Below, piece by piece: positions 11,190 to 23,100 of a DNA stretch of 64,000 nucleotides. The position numbers and the translations under genes were made by a program. The notes beneath the pieces were generated by a model. That model was not told the DNA's origin. It did not search any database and worked only from the letters and a program-made list of their open reading frames with translations. Origin of the DNA: Angiostrongylus vasorum (Eukaryota > Nematoda > Chromadorea > Rhabditida > Metastrongylidae). Location: NCBI GenBank assembly GCA_018806985.1, contig JADANN010000095.1, positions 106,676 to 170,675 on the forward strand. The letters run 5' to 3'. The number at the start of each line of letters is the position of its first letter. Position 1 is the stretch's first letter.

Positions 11190-14100
11190 TATAATAATAA
11201 TAATAGCAATAACAACAATAATAATAACAATAGTAAAAACAACAATAAAATAATAACGAAGCGATTTAAAAGAACATAAAGCTGCTGAGCAAAAAGAACT
11301 CGTGATCAACTATTTCGATTATGCAAAAATATCTGTTGAGATGAGATACTTAAGCTCTTTTTTAAATTTATTTCGTTGTCCTAGAATCCTTATTCCTAGA
11401 GGTGATCAGATTCATATGCAAACCCATCTTTCGGTTTAAAGATCTGTCCTCATATCCTGTTGCCTGCATCCTGAACCTTGGCCGAATGTCTTTTCCAGGT
11501 TTTTTACCAGAGGTGATCGCTGGACCATATTGATCAGTGGAAGGTTTGCCACCTTACTACTAGGATTGTTCCAGCACGGCAGTGGTTTGTCTGAGTAGTC
11601 TAGCAGTCGATCGAGATCGATCTAATGAGCCAAATATGAGCTTAATATTATACGGGAGCAATCTTTCTTATGTACGATACAACATCAAATATTGTGCGAA
11701 TCTCGGCAGTTTCTGCATTTGATTCGTCTCCTCGCATCCATCATCCACCAAGGGTCTTTCGTATTTGCCTCTGAGTTCGGTTGCTACTTCAGGATTTTCC
11801 ATTCTTCATGACACCTTCATCTTCTAAATGGTATTTAATAAGGGTAAAAGAGGTTGAAAGAGGGAGAAGTTCGAAACTGTTTGTGTATTTTTTTTATTCA
11901 TTGTTTTTTTCCATTTACCTTCTTGTGACTAGTTGTTCGGCGGTATTGAAATGCGATGCGCAACGTGGTAATATCCTCTTGAGGATCACCTGAACTGAAG
12001 AGTTAGGCATTTTCATTTCTAACATCAACTAAGGGTTAACCTGCATTGCATCCATCAAAGCCTAAAGAACAAGCGAGAGTGAAAGAGTCAGTGTTTTTTG
12101 TCGGCAAAAACAGTAAAAGTAAAGGGTATCGAACTTCGTATTCCTTAAGAGAACTAATGAGGTACTTTTCGGCGCTACATATGCCCTCTATTTTTCGGCG
12201 CAGGAATAAATGTAATTTTATGGTGACCACTATAAGCACTATCTAGTTAACTAGGATTGCAGTTCTAAGTTCTCCAGTGGCCCACAATTTGTCTTTACCT
12301 AGAGTTGACCTTATGGGTCTAGTTTGTACCATCACTTCACAACTGTTCAGAAGAACAAATCAAGCAGATTTTTCCGTGAAATCTTCTTTTCATCATTTCT
12401 TAAGTATAAAAGCTCGCTTTATCCGTTAGCGGTTTATAAGACGATCTATATAGTAGGCATGGAAATAGAGATGAAGTGTTATAAAATGTCACTTTCCTTT
12501 TCCACATGATTGAGCCTTTGCAGAAGCTATCAATGGTGGTGGTGTGGGCACATCCGGAAGAAAGTACGGTATGTTCCAACATATTTGCTTATCCTATGAG
12601 CTTGTGATGCCTGATGGGAACGTAGTGACGGCATCTAAGGTGATTCGAGAGTATGTTTATAGATCAGTGTTTTTTTAACACCATTTTTTGTTCGTTGGGA
12701 ACTAATGGCATGACGACGTAAAAAGCCGTACTTGATCGCAGACAATTTTGAGCTCTTTCAAGCTATAATGTCTTTCTTCTGTTTCTCCTTTTATATGCAA
12801 CTTTAGCTATCGCTTTTCCGTTCATCAGCGCATTAGTGAACATGTCATCAACACAAAAATCTAACTGGTACATCCTGTAGTTACTCCCACGTCCGACTTT
12901 CTACTAACCTCGGCATTGACCAAGTAATTCTTCGTATTCTTGTTGAGGAAACACGAGGTGTTATTTTTTATTCACGAACAAGCTGACGTTTCGGTAGATG
13001 TTGCCTTCCTCAGAGCCTGGAAAGGTCAAATTGACAGCAATCTATTCGGCCAAACCACTCCATAACCCATCAGAGAAAACGCTAAACCAAGATTTCAGTC
13101 ACATTGAGCACAGCTTTGCACACTCACCGCTTTCTATGGGGTTTCCACTGAGTGTGTCGCGTGGAGACCAACCGCACAGAGTTCACATGGAAGCGTAATA
13201 TGCTCCTCCCATCAAAATAACAGCCTTATATACTGCCCAATGTCACGCGTGATAATGAGGCATTCTTCACTGCGGTTCATTTTCGGATTTCTGGAATTAA
13301 TCCAGAACGCCTCGAGAGTTTTGCGCGCTTGTGTTCACCATTCCTATGCGAGGATCGGGACACGTACTTCAGAGTCCTCCCCGCTATGTCTCTGGGTCCT
13401 ATGTGTGCCTAGTGGGGTATTTGTTTTGCGTTTGCCGACTGGGTGTTCTTTTATGCGGACACGGAGGGGTCTGCCCGTTTCGCCAATGTATTCGTCTCCG
13501 CACGTCTTACAGGAGATTAGATAAACTGTACCCGAGCTCATGCAATCACCGTCTCTACCATTAGGGCAAACTATGCAATTTCTCGTTGCACATAGACGGT
13601 CATATAAGCGGTTACAAACTAGTTGGCCCCTAAGATTACTCGGTGGCATTTCAAAAAGGGCGAATTTCAATTTCCACAAAAGGGCGCTGATAAGAAACAT
13701 GTTTCGAACAGCAACCAACGTGTGCACGGAAAGAGAGCAGAGAGAGGAGTCCCTGAACTAGGGACGGCAAATAGCTATTTCTAATGGCTACGAAACTGTA
13801 GCTCGTGATAGTTGTAGGGAAAATCCTAGGCCCCTAAACGACAATTCTAGCGATAAGAAGGTCCCCTTTACCCTACCCTTCATCTCAAATGATGTAGGTG
13901 CAACTATAAAACGCTGTCTAAGAATGGTGGGCCTAGAGAATTCGGTAGACGTAGTTGAGATACCACCCTAGTACTCCTAGGCGCCATTTAGTTTGTAACC
14001 GCCTATATGACCGTCTATGTGCAACACAAAATTGCATAATTTGCCCTAATGGTAGAGACAGTGATTGCATAAGCTCGGATACAGTTTATCTGATCCCCTG

Positions 14101-17100
14101 TAAGGCGTGCGGAGAGAAATACATTGGCGAAACGGGTAGACCACTCTATGTTTGCGTAGAGGAACACCTTGTCGGCAAGCGTAGACCAGATACCCCACTA
14201 GGCACGTATAGGAACCATAGACATAGCGGGGAGGACTTGGAAGTACGTGTCACGATCCTCGCGCAGGAATCGAGAACACAGGCGCGCAGAACTCTCGAGG
14301 CGTTCTGGATTAATTCCAGAAATCCGAAAATGAACCGCAGGGAAGAATGCCTCATTATCACGCGTGATATTGGGCAGTATATAAGGCTGTTATTTTGATG
14401 GGAGGGGGCATATTACGCTTCCATGCGAACTCTATGCGGTTGGTCTCCACGCGACATACTCAGTGGAAGCCTCATAGAAAGCGGTGAGTGTGCAAAGCTG
14501 TGTTCAATGTGATTGAAATCTTGGTTCAGCGTTTTCTCTGTTTGGTTATGGAGGTGTTTGGCCGAATAGATTGCTGTCAACATGACCTTTCCAGGCTCTG
14601 AGGAAGGCGAAATCCGCCGAAACGTCAGCTTGTTCGTGAATAAAGAATAAAAATAACACCTCGTGTTTGCTCAACAAGAATACGAAGAATTGCAAAAATC
14701 TAAGTCGTCTTGTATTTGTCAAGGAACAAAAAAATTAGGTTGTATACCTTTGATTATTAAGGTTACGGTTTATGACTGTGACCCTTTGACTATTGACAAA
14801 GCTTGAAAAAGGATAAGAAGTAAATCAAATGACACAAGCAATGACCTGATTTCTATGTTCAACAGAGCGTTGAACACCTCTGTGGTATTTTTAGATTGTA
14901 TAACACTTATAGCTTTACTAACAGTTTACCGCCTCATCGTCGCTGGATGGTGTTGCTGGGTGTCGGACTGCGATGTAGAGCAGAGGATTCATCACCTGGC
15001 AGGGTCTCCCAAGTTGAGAAAGAGTCCGGCGTTTTCATCAGGAAGCATAGCTAAGAGAAAACCAACACTAGAATCCACCACCGTCCTGCTATCAAAGTCG
15101 CATGGTAGCAAATCTCCCTCTGATCCACAAGGGCTGCGACTGCCTGTCATGGTAACGACCTGGGGCAGACTTTGACCAGGCTATCCTCGGGATTCTAGGG
15201 AACCACAATAGCTTAACCAACAAATCTCCGAAAAATGGTGATTTTGCTGGGGCCGCACAACTAGTAAGGACGGGCCAGTCAAGTATTAAGTAAGTAAGTA
15301 TGGCTCTTTATTTTACGACTAATTTAACTAATTTTATGGCCACTGATATCATTCGCCGAGAGATCACAGCAGTTAATGACGAGAGCGCGTAGCGCGCCCA
15401 TGGGTAGCGGGGAGGTAGTTAAGCGCAGGCCAAGCCAGATGATAAACTCCCTGTTTCTAATGCGCGGGTTTGGCACACACGTTCTGTTTTTACGTAAACA
15501 CACTCATCTATGCGTGGGTTGATGTGTTCTCGTTGATGCGAATTGCATCCTACAGGTCAATTCGGTCAAAAGCCTGCAATCAAACGACTGGGAAGTATGT
15601 GGGAGCTGGATGGGAGTCGCCTCCATTAAATAAGCTTCTTTGCTTTGGTAGAGACTGGAAAGCTACAAGTGAGCATATCATAGTAGAGAGCTCGGATAAC
15701 TATGCCTTTGATATAGAAAGTAGAACAAAGTGAAATAAATGAGCCTTATTCCCTTCATCTCGAAGGGGCTCCCAATTAGGCAGCGTTTGATGAACGAGCA
15801 CAAGATCTGCTAAAATCTTAGAGTCATTGTAAAGCTTCTTAAATGGAATAGCTAGGATGACAATCTCGAACCAATTTCACACTCAGTTTTGTGAGGAGCT
15901 GATGATGCAGGCTAAAAGGATAAAGTACGACGTCGTCGCTGTAGCAGAGACCGGAAGAAACGTTAGTTTAGCGCAGCATATAATAGCGGTGAAGAATTGT
16001 TCTTCAGAAGGTGCGACGATGGTAAAGTCGACGAGTTTGAGGTCTTCGTCAACAAGAATTTCGAACACTAACGCGAAGAACGATGTTGTGAACTGTGTGG
16101 AAACTTAACGATCTAAATACCACCATTCCTCGACGGTATTAGCATGGACCCAGAAGGAGCTGTTCGAAAAGACGATGCGATCTCCCCCAAAATTGTTGGT
16201 AGCTATCTTCGAGAACATCATGCGAAAAGTGAGATGGCAAAACATGGAATTAGAATTTGATTGTCGGCAATTGCATGATCATCACTTTGCTGGAGATGTT
16301 GTTCTTACAACATCAAACATTAGCCAGACGAAACGAAGTCAGACCGACTCCGAGAACGCTTGTAAAAACATTGGACTCCAACCTAATTTCGTGAAAACCA
16401 TGGTGTTGAAGAACGGATTTGTTTGGAATGCCCCATTAGCGCTCAATGGAGTGGATATTTTGGAGTGCTCTAGCTACGTCTATCTTCGTCGGGAAATTAA
16501 CGTGAGCTTTCAGGAGCATCGAGGATGTAGTGAAAAGGACAAAGAACCCCGATTCCGTGCCCACCTTTTCCACTCCAAGATTTTTTCTTCCCTGACATAC
16601 GCGTCACAAACGTAGTCGTCACTCATGCAAAGTGGAAGGTCAGTCAGCGTTATTGAACCCGGAGTCCAGTTGACGATGCTATGAATATCTCGAATCATGC
16701 AAGTGAAAGAGGGAATCCAAAATTCCGCTTTGCGTCGGCGATAAAAATTTGAAGACGAAATTGAGGAGAAGAATTTATATTCAAAATCAGGTACGCTGCA
16801 CAATTACTGCATCTAAACGGCAGCAGACTAACAAAAAGCGTTAGCGAATGAATTTCTTCGAGCTGGAAGACCATCGATCCGATGAACAGAATTTTTCAGG
16901 AAAACTGCAGAAGAAAAATAGGATGCTCAATGAGTCTATAAATTAAGGCGAATAAACTCTCATGCTCTCAAACGCCACAGAGACCAATGGAGAATTTCTG
17001 GCTGCGGCTGTGCTAAATCGACGATCAACGAGATAACAGATGATGCATTTTTCTAAAGTTTCCTGCTATTTTTTATCCAGCTGTAGTGGAACTTTTTTTT

Positions 17101-20100
17101 CTTCATAGGTCTCTGTACTTCATGGATTTAGGTCTCTCAAATTAGCTCAACCCACTTCGACACCATTATGTTTTTTGAGCAGTTAATGACTTGTTTGTGA
17201 TTTTTATGCAGCAATAGTCCGATTTTTGCTAACAACTGGGTTTCGCCTAAAAGCAAAAAGATAATATTAACCTATGATCTTACTCCGATAAGTGAGTAAT
17301 CGATCCCATAACGAATTGAATCGTCGTCACGATGTGAACCTCTTTACTAGACGGTTGCAGGAGAAGAATGGTAACGCTGAGACGCAAGCGCTGTACTACG
17401 GTGTGCCTTGGAGCAGAGGAGCACTGGGCATCCTGGTTGCGGTAACTCTCGGATGATTCCCATCAAGCCTTTCGTCAAACTCATGTACATCCCGGTTAAT
17501 TCCTTTGAGGTACGGCATCGTAATCGCCCTACGACCCATTTAAACTATAACACAAATCTCGTCAACATTTTTGTTTTTTGCATTTGTTTTTCACACAGTA
17601 TCCGGGAGAGTTGGGAAGCTTTGCAGGTTGGACATGGTATCGACTAATTTTAAGATAGTAAAGAATTAGTGCCCAAGTAGAAGTTTGCGAAAGTGATAAG
17701 CCTCGTAGAAAGCAAGTAGCCAAATCTGTTAGTAAATTGTTTCACTGTCGTATAAAAGGATGAAGGATAACGCATTCAGATTTGATCAATCTCTCAATGA
17801 CTCGATTTCATCAAGCATCGTAGAGGTGATTGAATGCATCTGCCCAGGCAATGACCTCCAATTACCTACCGGTGCATCAAGGAAGTGCTGTGCTGCTATT
17901 GTCCCAGACAACTCTGGTAGCAGTTTTCTGACCCCGAAGAGATAGAATGCTTGACGAACACGGTGATGAAGCTAGCTACCTACCCCGTTTATATTATGAC
18001 GCATCTCTATTCACAACATTAAAAGTGCCTCTTCTTCACCTTAGGAATAGTTAACATCTATACTTTGACTCATTAGCATTTTTTAGACTAGCCTTAAGAG
18101 TTGTGGTAGATTGGTAGCTCCATTGCTTTCGTTTTTTCGTACACGTGATTTCACTAATGTTGAAAACAGCAGACCTGTCTTCCCATTCGATCCATTGGGT
18201 CATAGAAAGTGATAGATTTTCAGTCGCGGCCAAACGCTATTTTTTGATGGACACGCACGAGGTCGTTTTTATATAGTATGTCTTCATAATAGCTGACGTT
18301 TCGGCAAAGTTATCCTCTTTCAGAGACAGAAAAAAGTCAAGACTATGGCAAGATAGTCTGGTAAATCGCGTTAGATACCAAAGATCATCTTCACACGCTC
18401 GTCTCTGAATGTGTCTTCCATTGACTATTTGATGAGGAGACCAACCGTACAGAGAAATTCATGGATGAGTAGTAAGCCATTCTCACGTTAAAACAAGGAC
18501 GCCTGTAGCGCAGTGATCGGAGGCGCTCTGCAACACGCATGGGATCGATCCCTGCGTCCCAGGCTCACTAAGCCTTCCATCCCTCCGGGGTCGGCAAGTA
18601 GGTAGAAGATATGTCTGTGAGTATAGCAACACTGGCTCGATACATCGGTAGGCCACAACAAGTCATTGTAAAGGCCAGATATGCATTCAGTCACCTCCAC
18701 CGATACTTAATGTAGTCGAATGCATGGCGCATCCCTAGGGGATTGATCAACGCCGAGAGGTTTCTCCTTTATTGTCTGCATTAAAATACTACTTTGAATT
18801 ATTGAATGAGATTTGGCGTGATAAAGAGGCATTGCTACGTGCGGTTCATTTTTGGGTTCTCCTAATTTGTCAAGAATTCCTGGAGCATTTTTACGGGTTG
18901 ACGCTCAAAAGAGGTGTATGACTTCTACTTCAAAATCTTCCTCGTTGTGTCTCTGTGTCTTATGCGTTTGTAGAGTGTTTCGTTTAGCTTTGCGTTTAGA
19001 GTGTAGGTGTTCTATTGCACGGACATGCAATGGTCTATGTTTGTTGTTTCGCTAAAATACTCGTCTCAGCACGCCTCACAAGAGATCCGGTACACCGTAT
19101 CGGAACTAGCGCAATTCACAGTATCTACCGTTAGCACAAATTATACGGTTTTATGTCATACACAGCCGGTCGTACAAATGCTTGTTAATTAGTTGGCGTT
19201 TCATAGTGCTCGGTGGCTTTTCTGTCACTGCTGCGATTTCTGTAGACTGGGTCTTTTAAAGCAGCGTTTATAGGTGGGAAATGAAGGCCAGGAAAACGGG
19301 ATCTTACTCTCACTAGAATTGTCGTTTGGACGTGTGCTTTTCCTCTGCGCCTATCACGAGGAGTTACAGTTTTGTAGCCACTGGAAGTGGATATTTTCGT
19401 AGAAATTTCAGGGGTTCTTCCTTCTGTTCTGTTGCTGTCCACACACTGGTTGATAATCGAAATATGTTTTTGAAAGGCGCTGTTTTTTGTATGTGAAGTG
19501 TGAGAAGAGAAGTAGTGGTCCAGTGTGTTTTTGCTACTTAGCCTTCGTTACCGCGTGGAGTTGTAGCCCTTTTTTTGATAGGTTAATTTGAGCATTCAAA
19601 AATGTAAACCAGTTTTTTTCTGTTTATCTCGGGAAATTTGTCCATCTCTTCTTGTGTGGAGTAGGTGATAAAACAATCATCTATGTATCCACAGTGGACT
19701 AACTGATATTTAGTAGCGTTGCTCGATTATTTTTAACGTTACACACTGTTCTCTGTTGAGTGGCGTTTTCTTTAGTACAGGACATAGCTTTGCCCCTCTT
19801 CTGATGACGTGTTTCAGGATAATCTGTGTCTTCACTGTTTAAAATACTTTGGTTAGTCTGTTCTGTTTTTACCCTTGTGAGTGAATCACTACAAATACCC
19901 TTACATTGAGAATTTCGTAGGCTAATTCAGAAGAAGTGAGGAAACTTTATTCGACTACAATAATGGTCTATTTTACTTTCAGGAGATGCAATCCAGGGTA
20001 ATAAGAGAATGTCTGTGTAGAGAGAACGAGTTCGTTGAAGGAATACAATTCTCAAAATCCGAAGGAGTGGTACTTCGTGGAAAGTTCTCTGAAGGTCCAC

Positions 20101-23100
20101 CAAGAAGTGAAAAGGCCAGCGTCAACGAAATCGGCCGTTGGTATAAGCCGCGTTTCTACACTCATTTGCAGAACATCGTTTCCTCAAATGCGGTAGGCTC
20201 AGAATTTCCGATAGGTCAAGCGCCCTCCATTGATAACTGCGCATTGAGGATCATCATTCTGTGTCATATAGTACCGCAAATGGTTCTCTTCTCAAGAAGT
20301 CGGAAACCTTTCAGTTTCAAGATGTCGATTTCTATGCGAAGATGGCAACTTCTAATTCGAAATCTTTTTCATGATCTCGTTATGTTCTATGGATGCTTAT
20401 TGTAGGAATTTAGTCTAACCTTAAGTTTATTGTCTAGGTACTCTTTTATACGGGTCTTTCTATAGTTTTGCTGCTGTGCTCGCCCTCATCCTTTTGCAAG
20501 GGACCGGATAAACCGTATCCGAATTCGCACAAGCATTTCTTCTTCTATCAGAGCAAACTATGTAATTTATCGTTGTGCATAGACGAACATGCAGCGATTA
20601 CGAACTATCTTTCGTCTTGAAGTGTTCGGGGGTATTTCAACCATTTTTGCCGAATTCTGTAGACCGATCCTGCCTAAGCAACGTTTCATACCCGAAGTTA
20701 TTTCGTTGGAGACTACAGGCAGGATAAACTGGACCTTGTTCTCAGTGGGGCTGGTATGGCGCAGTGGTTAGTGATGCCATTGATCAGGGAGCACTGGCGC
20801 TAGTTCAACTCCTGCCCCAACGTTCTCTTTCAACCCGCTTGGGAACTCCTTAGCTCAGTCATCTCAAAGATCGCAAGGAGAATTGACTCGATCAGAATTC
20901 TACGACATTTATAAAGAAGACGAAATGCTCAAACAGCAGCTGAAATGACACACGCAATAATCGAATACCGTTGTAGACGATGAGTGCAAGGGAAACGAAT
21001 CGAATGCACGAAGTGCTGCCATCGATACAGTAGATTTGATAAGGTGTCGTATAAAATAGGATAAGAATTTGTAGATAGATAGTAGAAAGTTTTTCTGAAC
21101 TAAAATTATCGTTTGAGAGAACGGTTTTTGTCTATGGATAGTGGAAAGTTTTTCTGAACTAAAATTATCGTTTGAGGGAACGGTTTTTGTCTATGGATAG
21201 TGGAAAGTTTTTCTGAACTAAAATTATCGTTTGAGGGAACGGTTTTTGTCTATGAATAGTGGAAAGTTTTTCTGAACTAAAATTATCGTTTGAGGGAACG
21301 GTTTTTGTCTACTTCCATACCGAGGAGCTTCTGTTTGAGAAATGGAGTGAATGAAAAATGGCTATTTGCCACGCCATGTTGAGTAGTCTTTCTGCTTTCT
21401 TCCTGCACACGTATTGGTAGTTTTTCGAAAGTAGTTTTACGGAGGGTGTTTTTTTGTGTTGAAGTGAAAAAGCACATAATAAACTGGTTTATATTTACTA
21501 CTCTGGCTCGTTAGCACTGTGATGTAGGCATTTTCGGAAGGGTTAACTTGATCCTCAGAAATTGATGCTAGTTTTCTTTCGTTTTTTTTCTCGGTTGAAA
21601 TTCATATTCTTTGGCAGTTGTTCAACAAATGACAACATTCTTCTATCTCCTTCTATGTGAAACAGTTGGCAAAATAATCGTGGACGTATCTACAGTAAAG
21701 AGGTGACAAGGACCGAGAACTACCATTCTATTTTAAGTATAAACGTGATGGCAAGACTTTATACCAACCACTACCACATCAGCAACCCCTCAATTTGTGC
21801 CCAGCGCTCCCTGGATCATCTAAAAATGGACAGTTTAGGTCCTTTTTTAACAGAACTATGGGCTGGTTAATCCACAGGCTGTACATGTTTGTAGCTCCTT
21901 CATGTCGCACGAGGACTTCGAGGATAGCTTGCGTGTGGAGGCATTCAATGCTTTTATGCAAATGGCAGTAACTTCGTTAGATGAGTTGTGATGTTTTTCA
22001 ACAAGTGGATTAGTATCGGTGTTAAGAACCATGTTTTTGTATTCGTGGGCCGGTCTACACGGATGGTGATGGATCTAACCTTGAACAATGATAGATTGAC
22101 AATCGCATGGTCATCATTGCTTACTTGCTTATGTGTTTTCATAAGTAAGTAGAAGACGGAGCGTGTTGGCAATTTGGTTTCACGTTGGAAAAAACTGATT
22201 CTTTGAAACTTGCCACTATTACTACTCTGGGCCATTCCCTATCCAACTTTCAGTGCTGCTTTGGAATTCATTTTCAGATGCTGGGCTCTAAGGGGAAGCA
22301 TCTTCAAAGTAGTTCTCCGTCATCTCAACATGCTGTTATCTCACCAGGGCTGCGTATAGCGCAATAGGTTAGAGAGGCACTGCGTTGCTCATGGGATCGA
22401 TCGAGCGCCTCAGTTTCACCGAACCCTCCATCCTTCCAGGATCGGTAAATTGGTACTAGATTTGTTTCACTATATAGGCCAGATATCGATTCATTCATCT
22501 CAATCCGTGCTTGATGAAGTTGAATGGATGGCGTCCTCAGGATTGGTCAACGCCGAGAACTTTGTCCTCTTTTTATCTTCACATCCTACTGATGGGGAGT
22601 TAATACAATCTCCCATTTTTATCATTTGATGATCCCCAGTGCTCTTTAATTTTATTAGTCCTCGTATCTCTGGGAAGGCCTCCCAACGGTTTACTGCCTC
22701 TTCATTGCTGGGCGGTGTTCCTGGATGTCGGAATGCGATGTACAGCGGAGGATTCGTCCACCCGGCAGAGTTTCCCAAGCTGAGAAGAGTCTGGCGTTTC
22801 TTTCAGGAAGCCTAGCTGAGAGTAAGCCAATACAAGGATCCACCACCGTCCTGGTATCAAAGTCGCATGCTGACAAATCTCTCTCTGATCCGCATAGGCT
22901 GCGACTGCCTGTGGTGGTGCAGACATGGGGCAGACTTTAGCTAGGTTGACTTCGAGTTTCCATGGAACCACAATGGCTTAACCAGCAAAGCTCTGAAAAT
23001 TGGTGATTATGCTGGGGCCCGCACAACCAGTGAGGACAGGCCGTTCAAGTATCAAGGAAGTATTAATCATCTCTCGGAAGGCACATTTTCGTGTTACTTC

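Larger units (their letters stand above)
20440..22240 (-). mobile_element. Degenerate Penelope-like element, RT core, interrupted by SINE and tandem repeat
   Basis: On the minus strand an N-terminal RT segment (about 22160-21980) reads FYLLMKTHK and then a KVRSITIRVDRPTNTKTWFL block. The active-site region near 21690 reads RYVHDYF where YVDD is expected, so a catalytic aspartate is lost. The linker and GIY-YIG part is at 20760-20440. A family C SINE (20749-21010) and a 59-bp tandem array (21078-21311) interrupt it. It sits in intron 6 of the DHCR24 homolog. Confidence 0.75.

Noticed and set aside
17445..17470. Tiny intron to explain the exon 5 frameshift
   Set aside because: A GT...AG pair exists but would span only about 26 bases and remove conserved residues; a one-base deletion is simpler.
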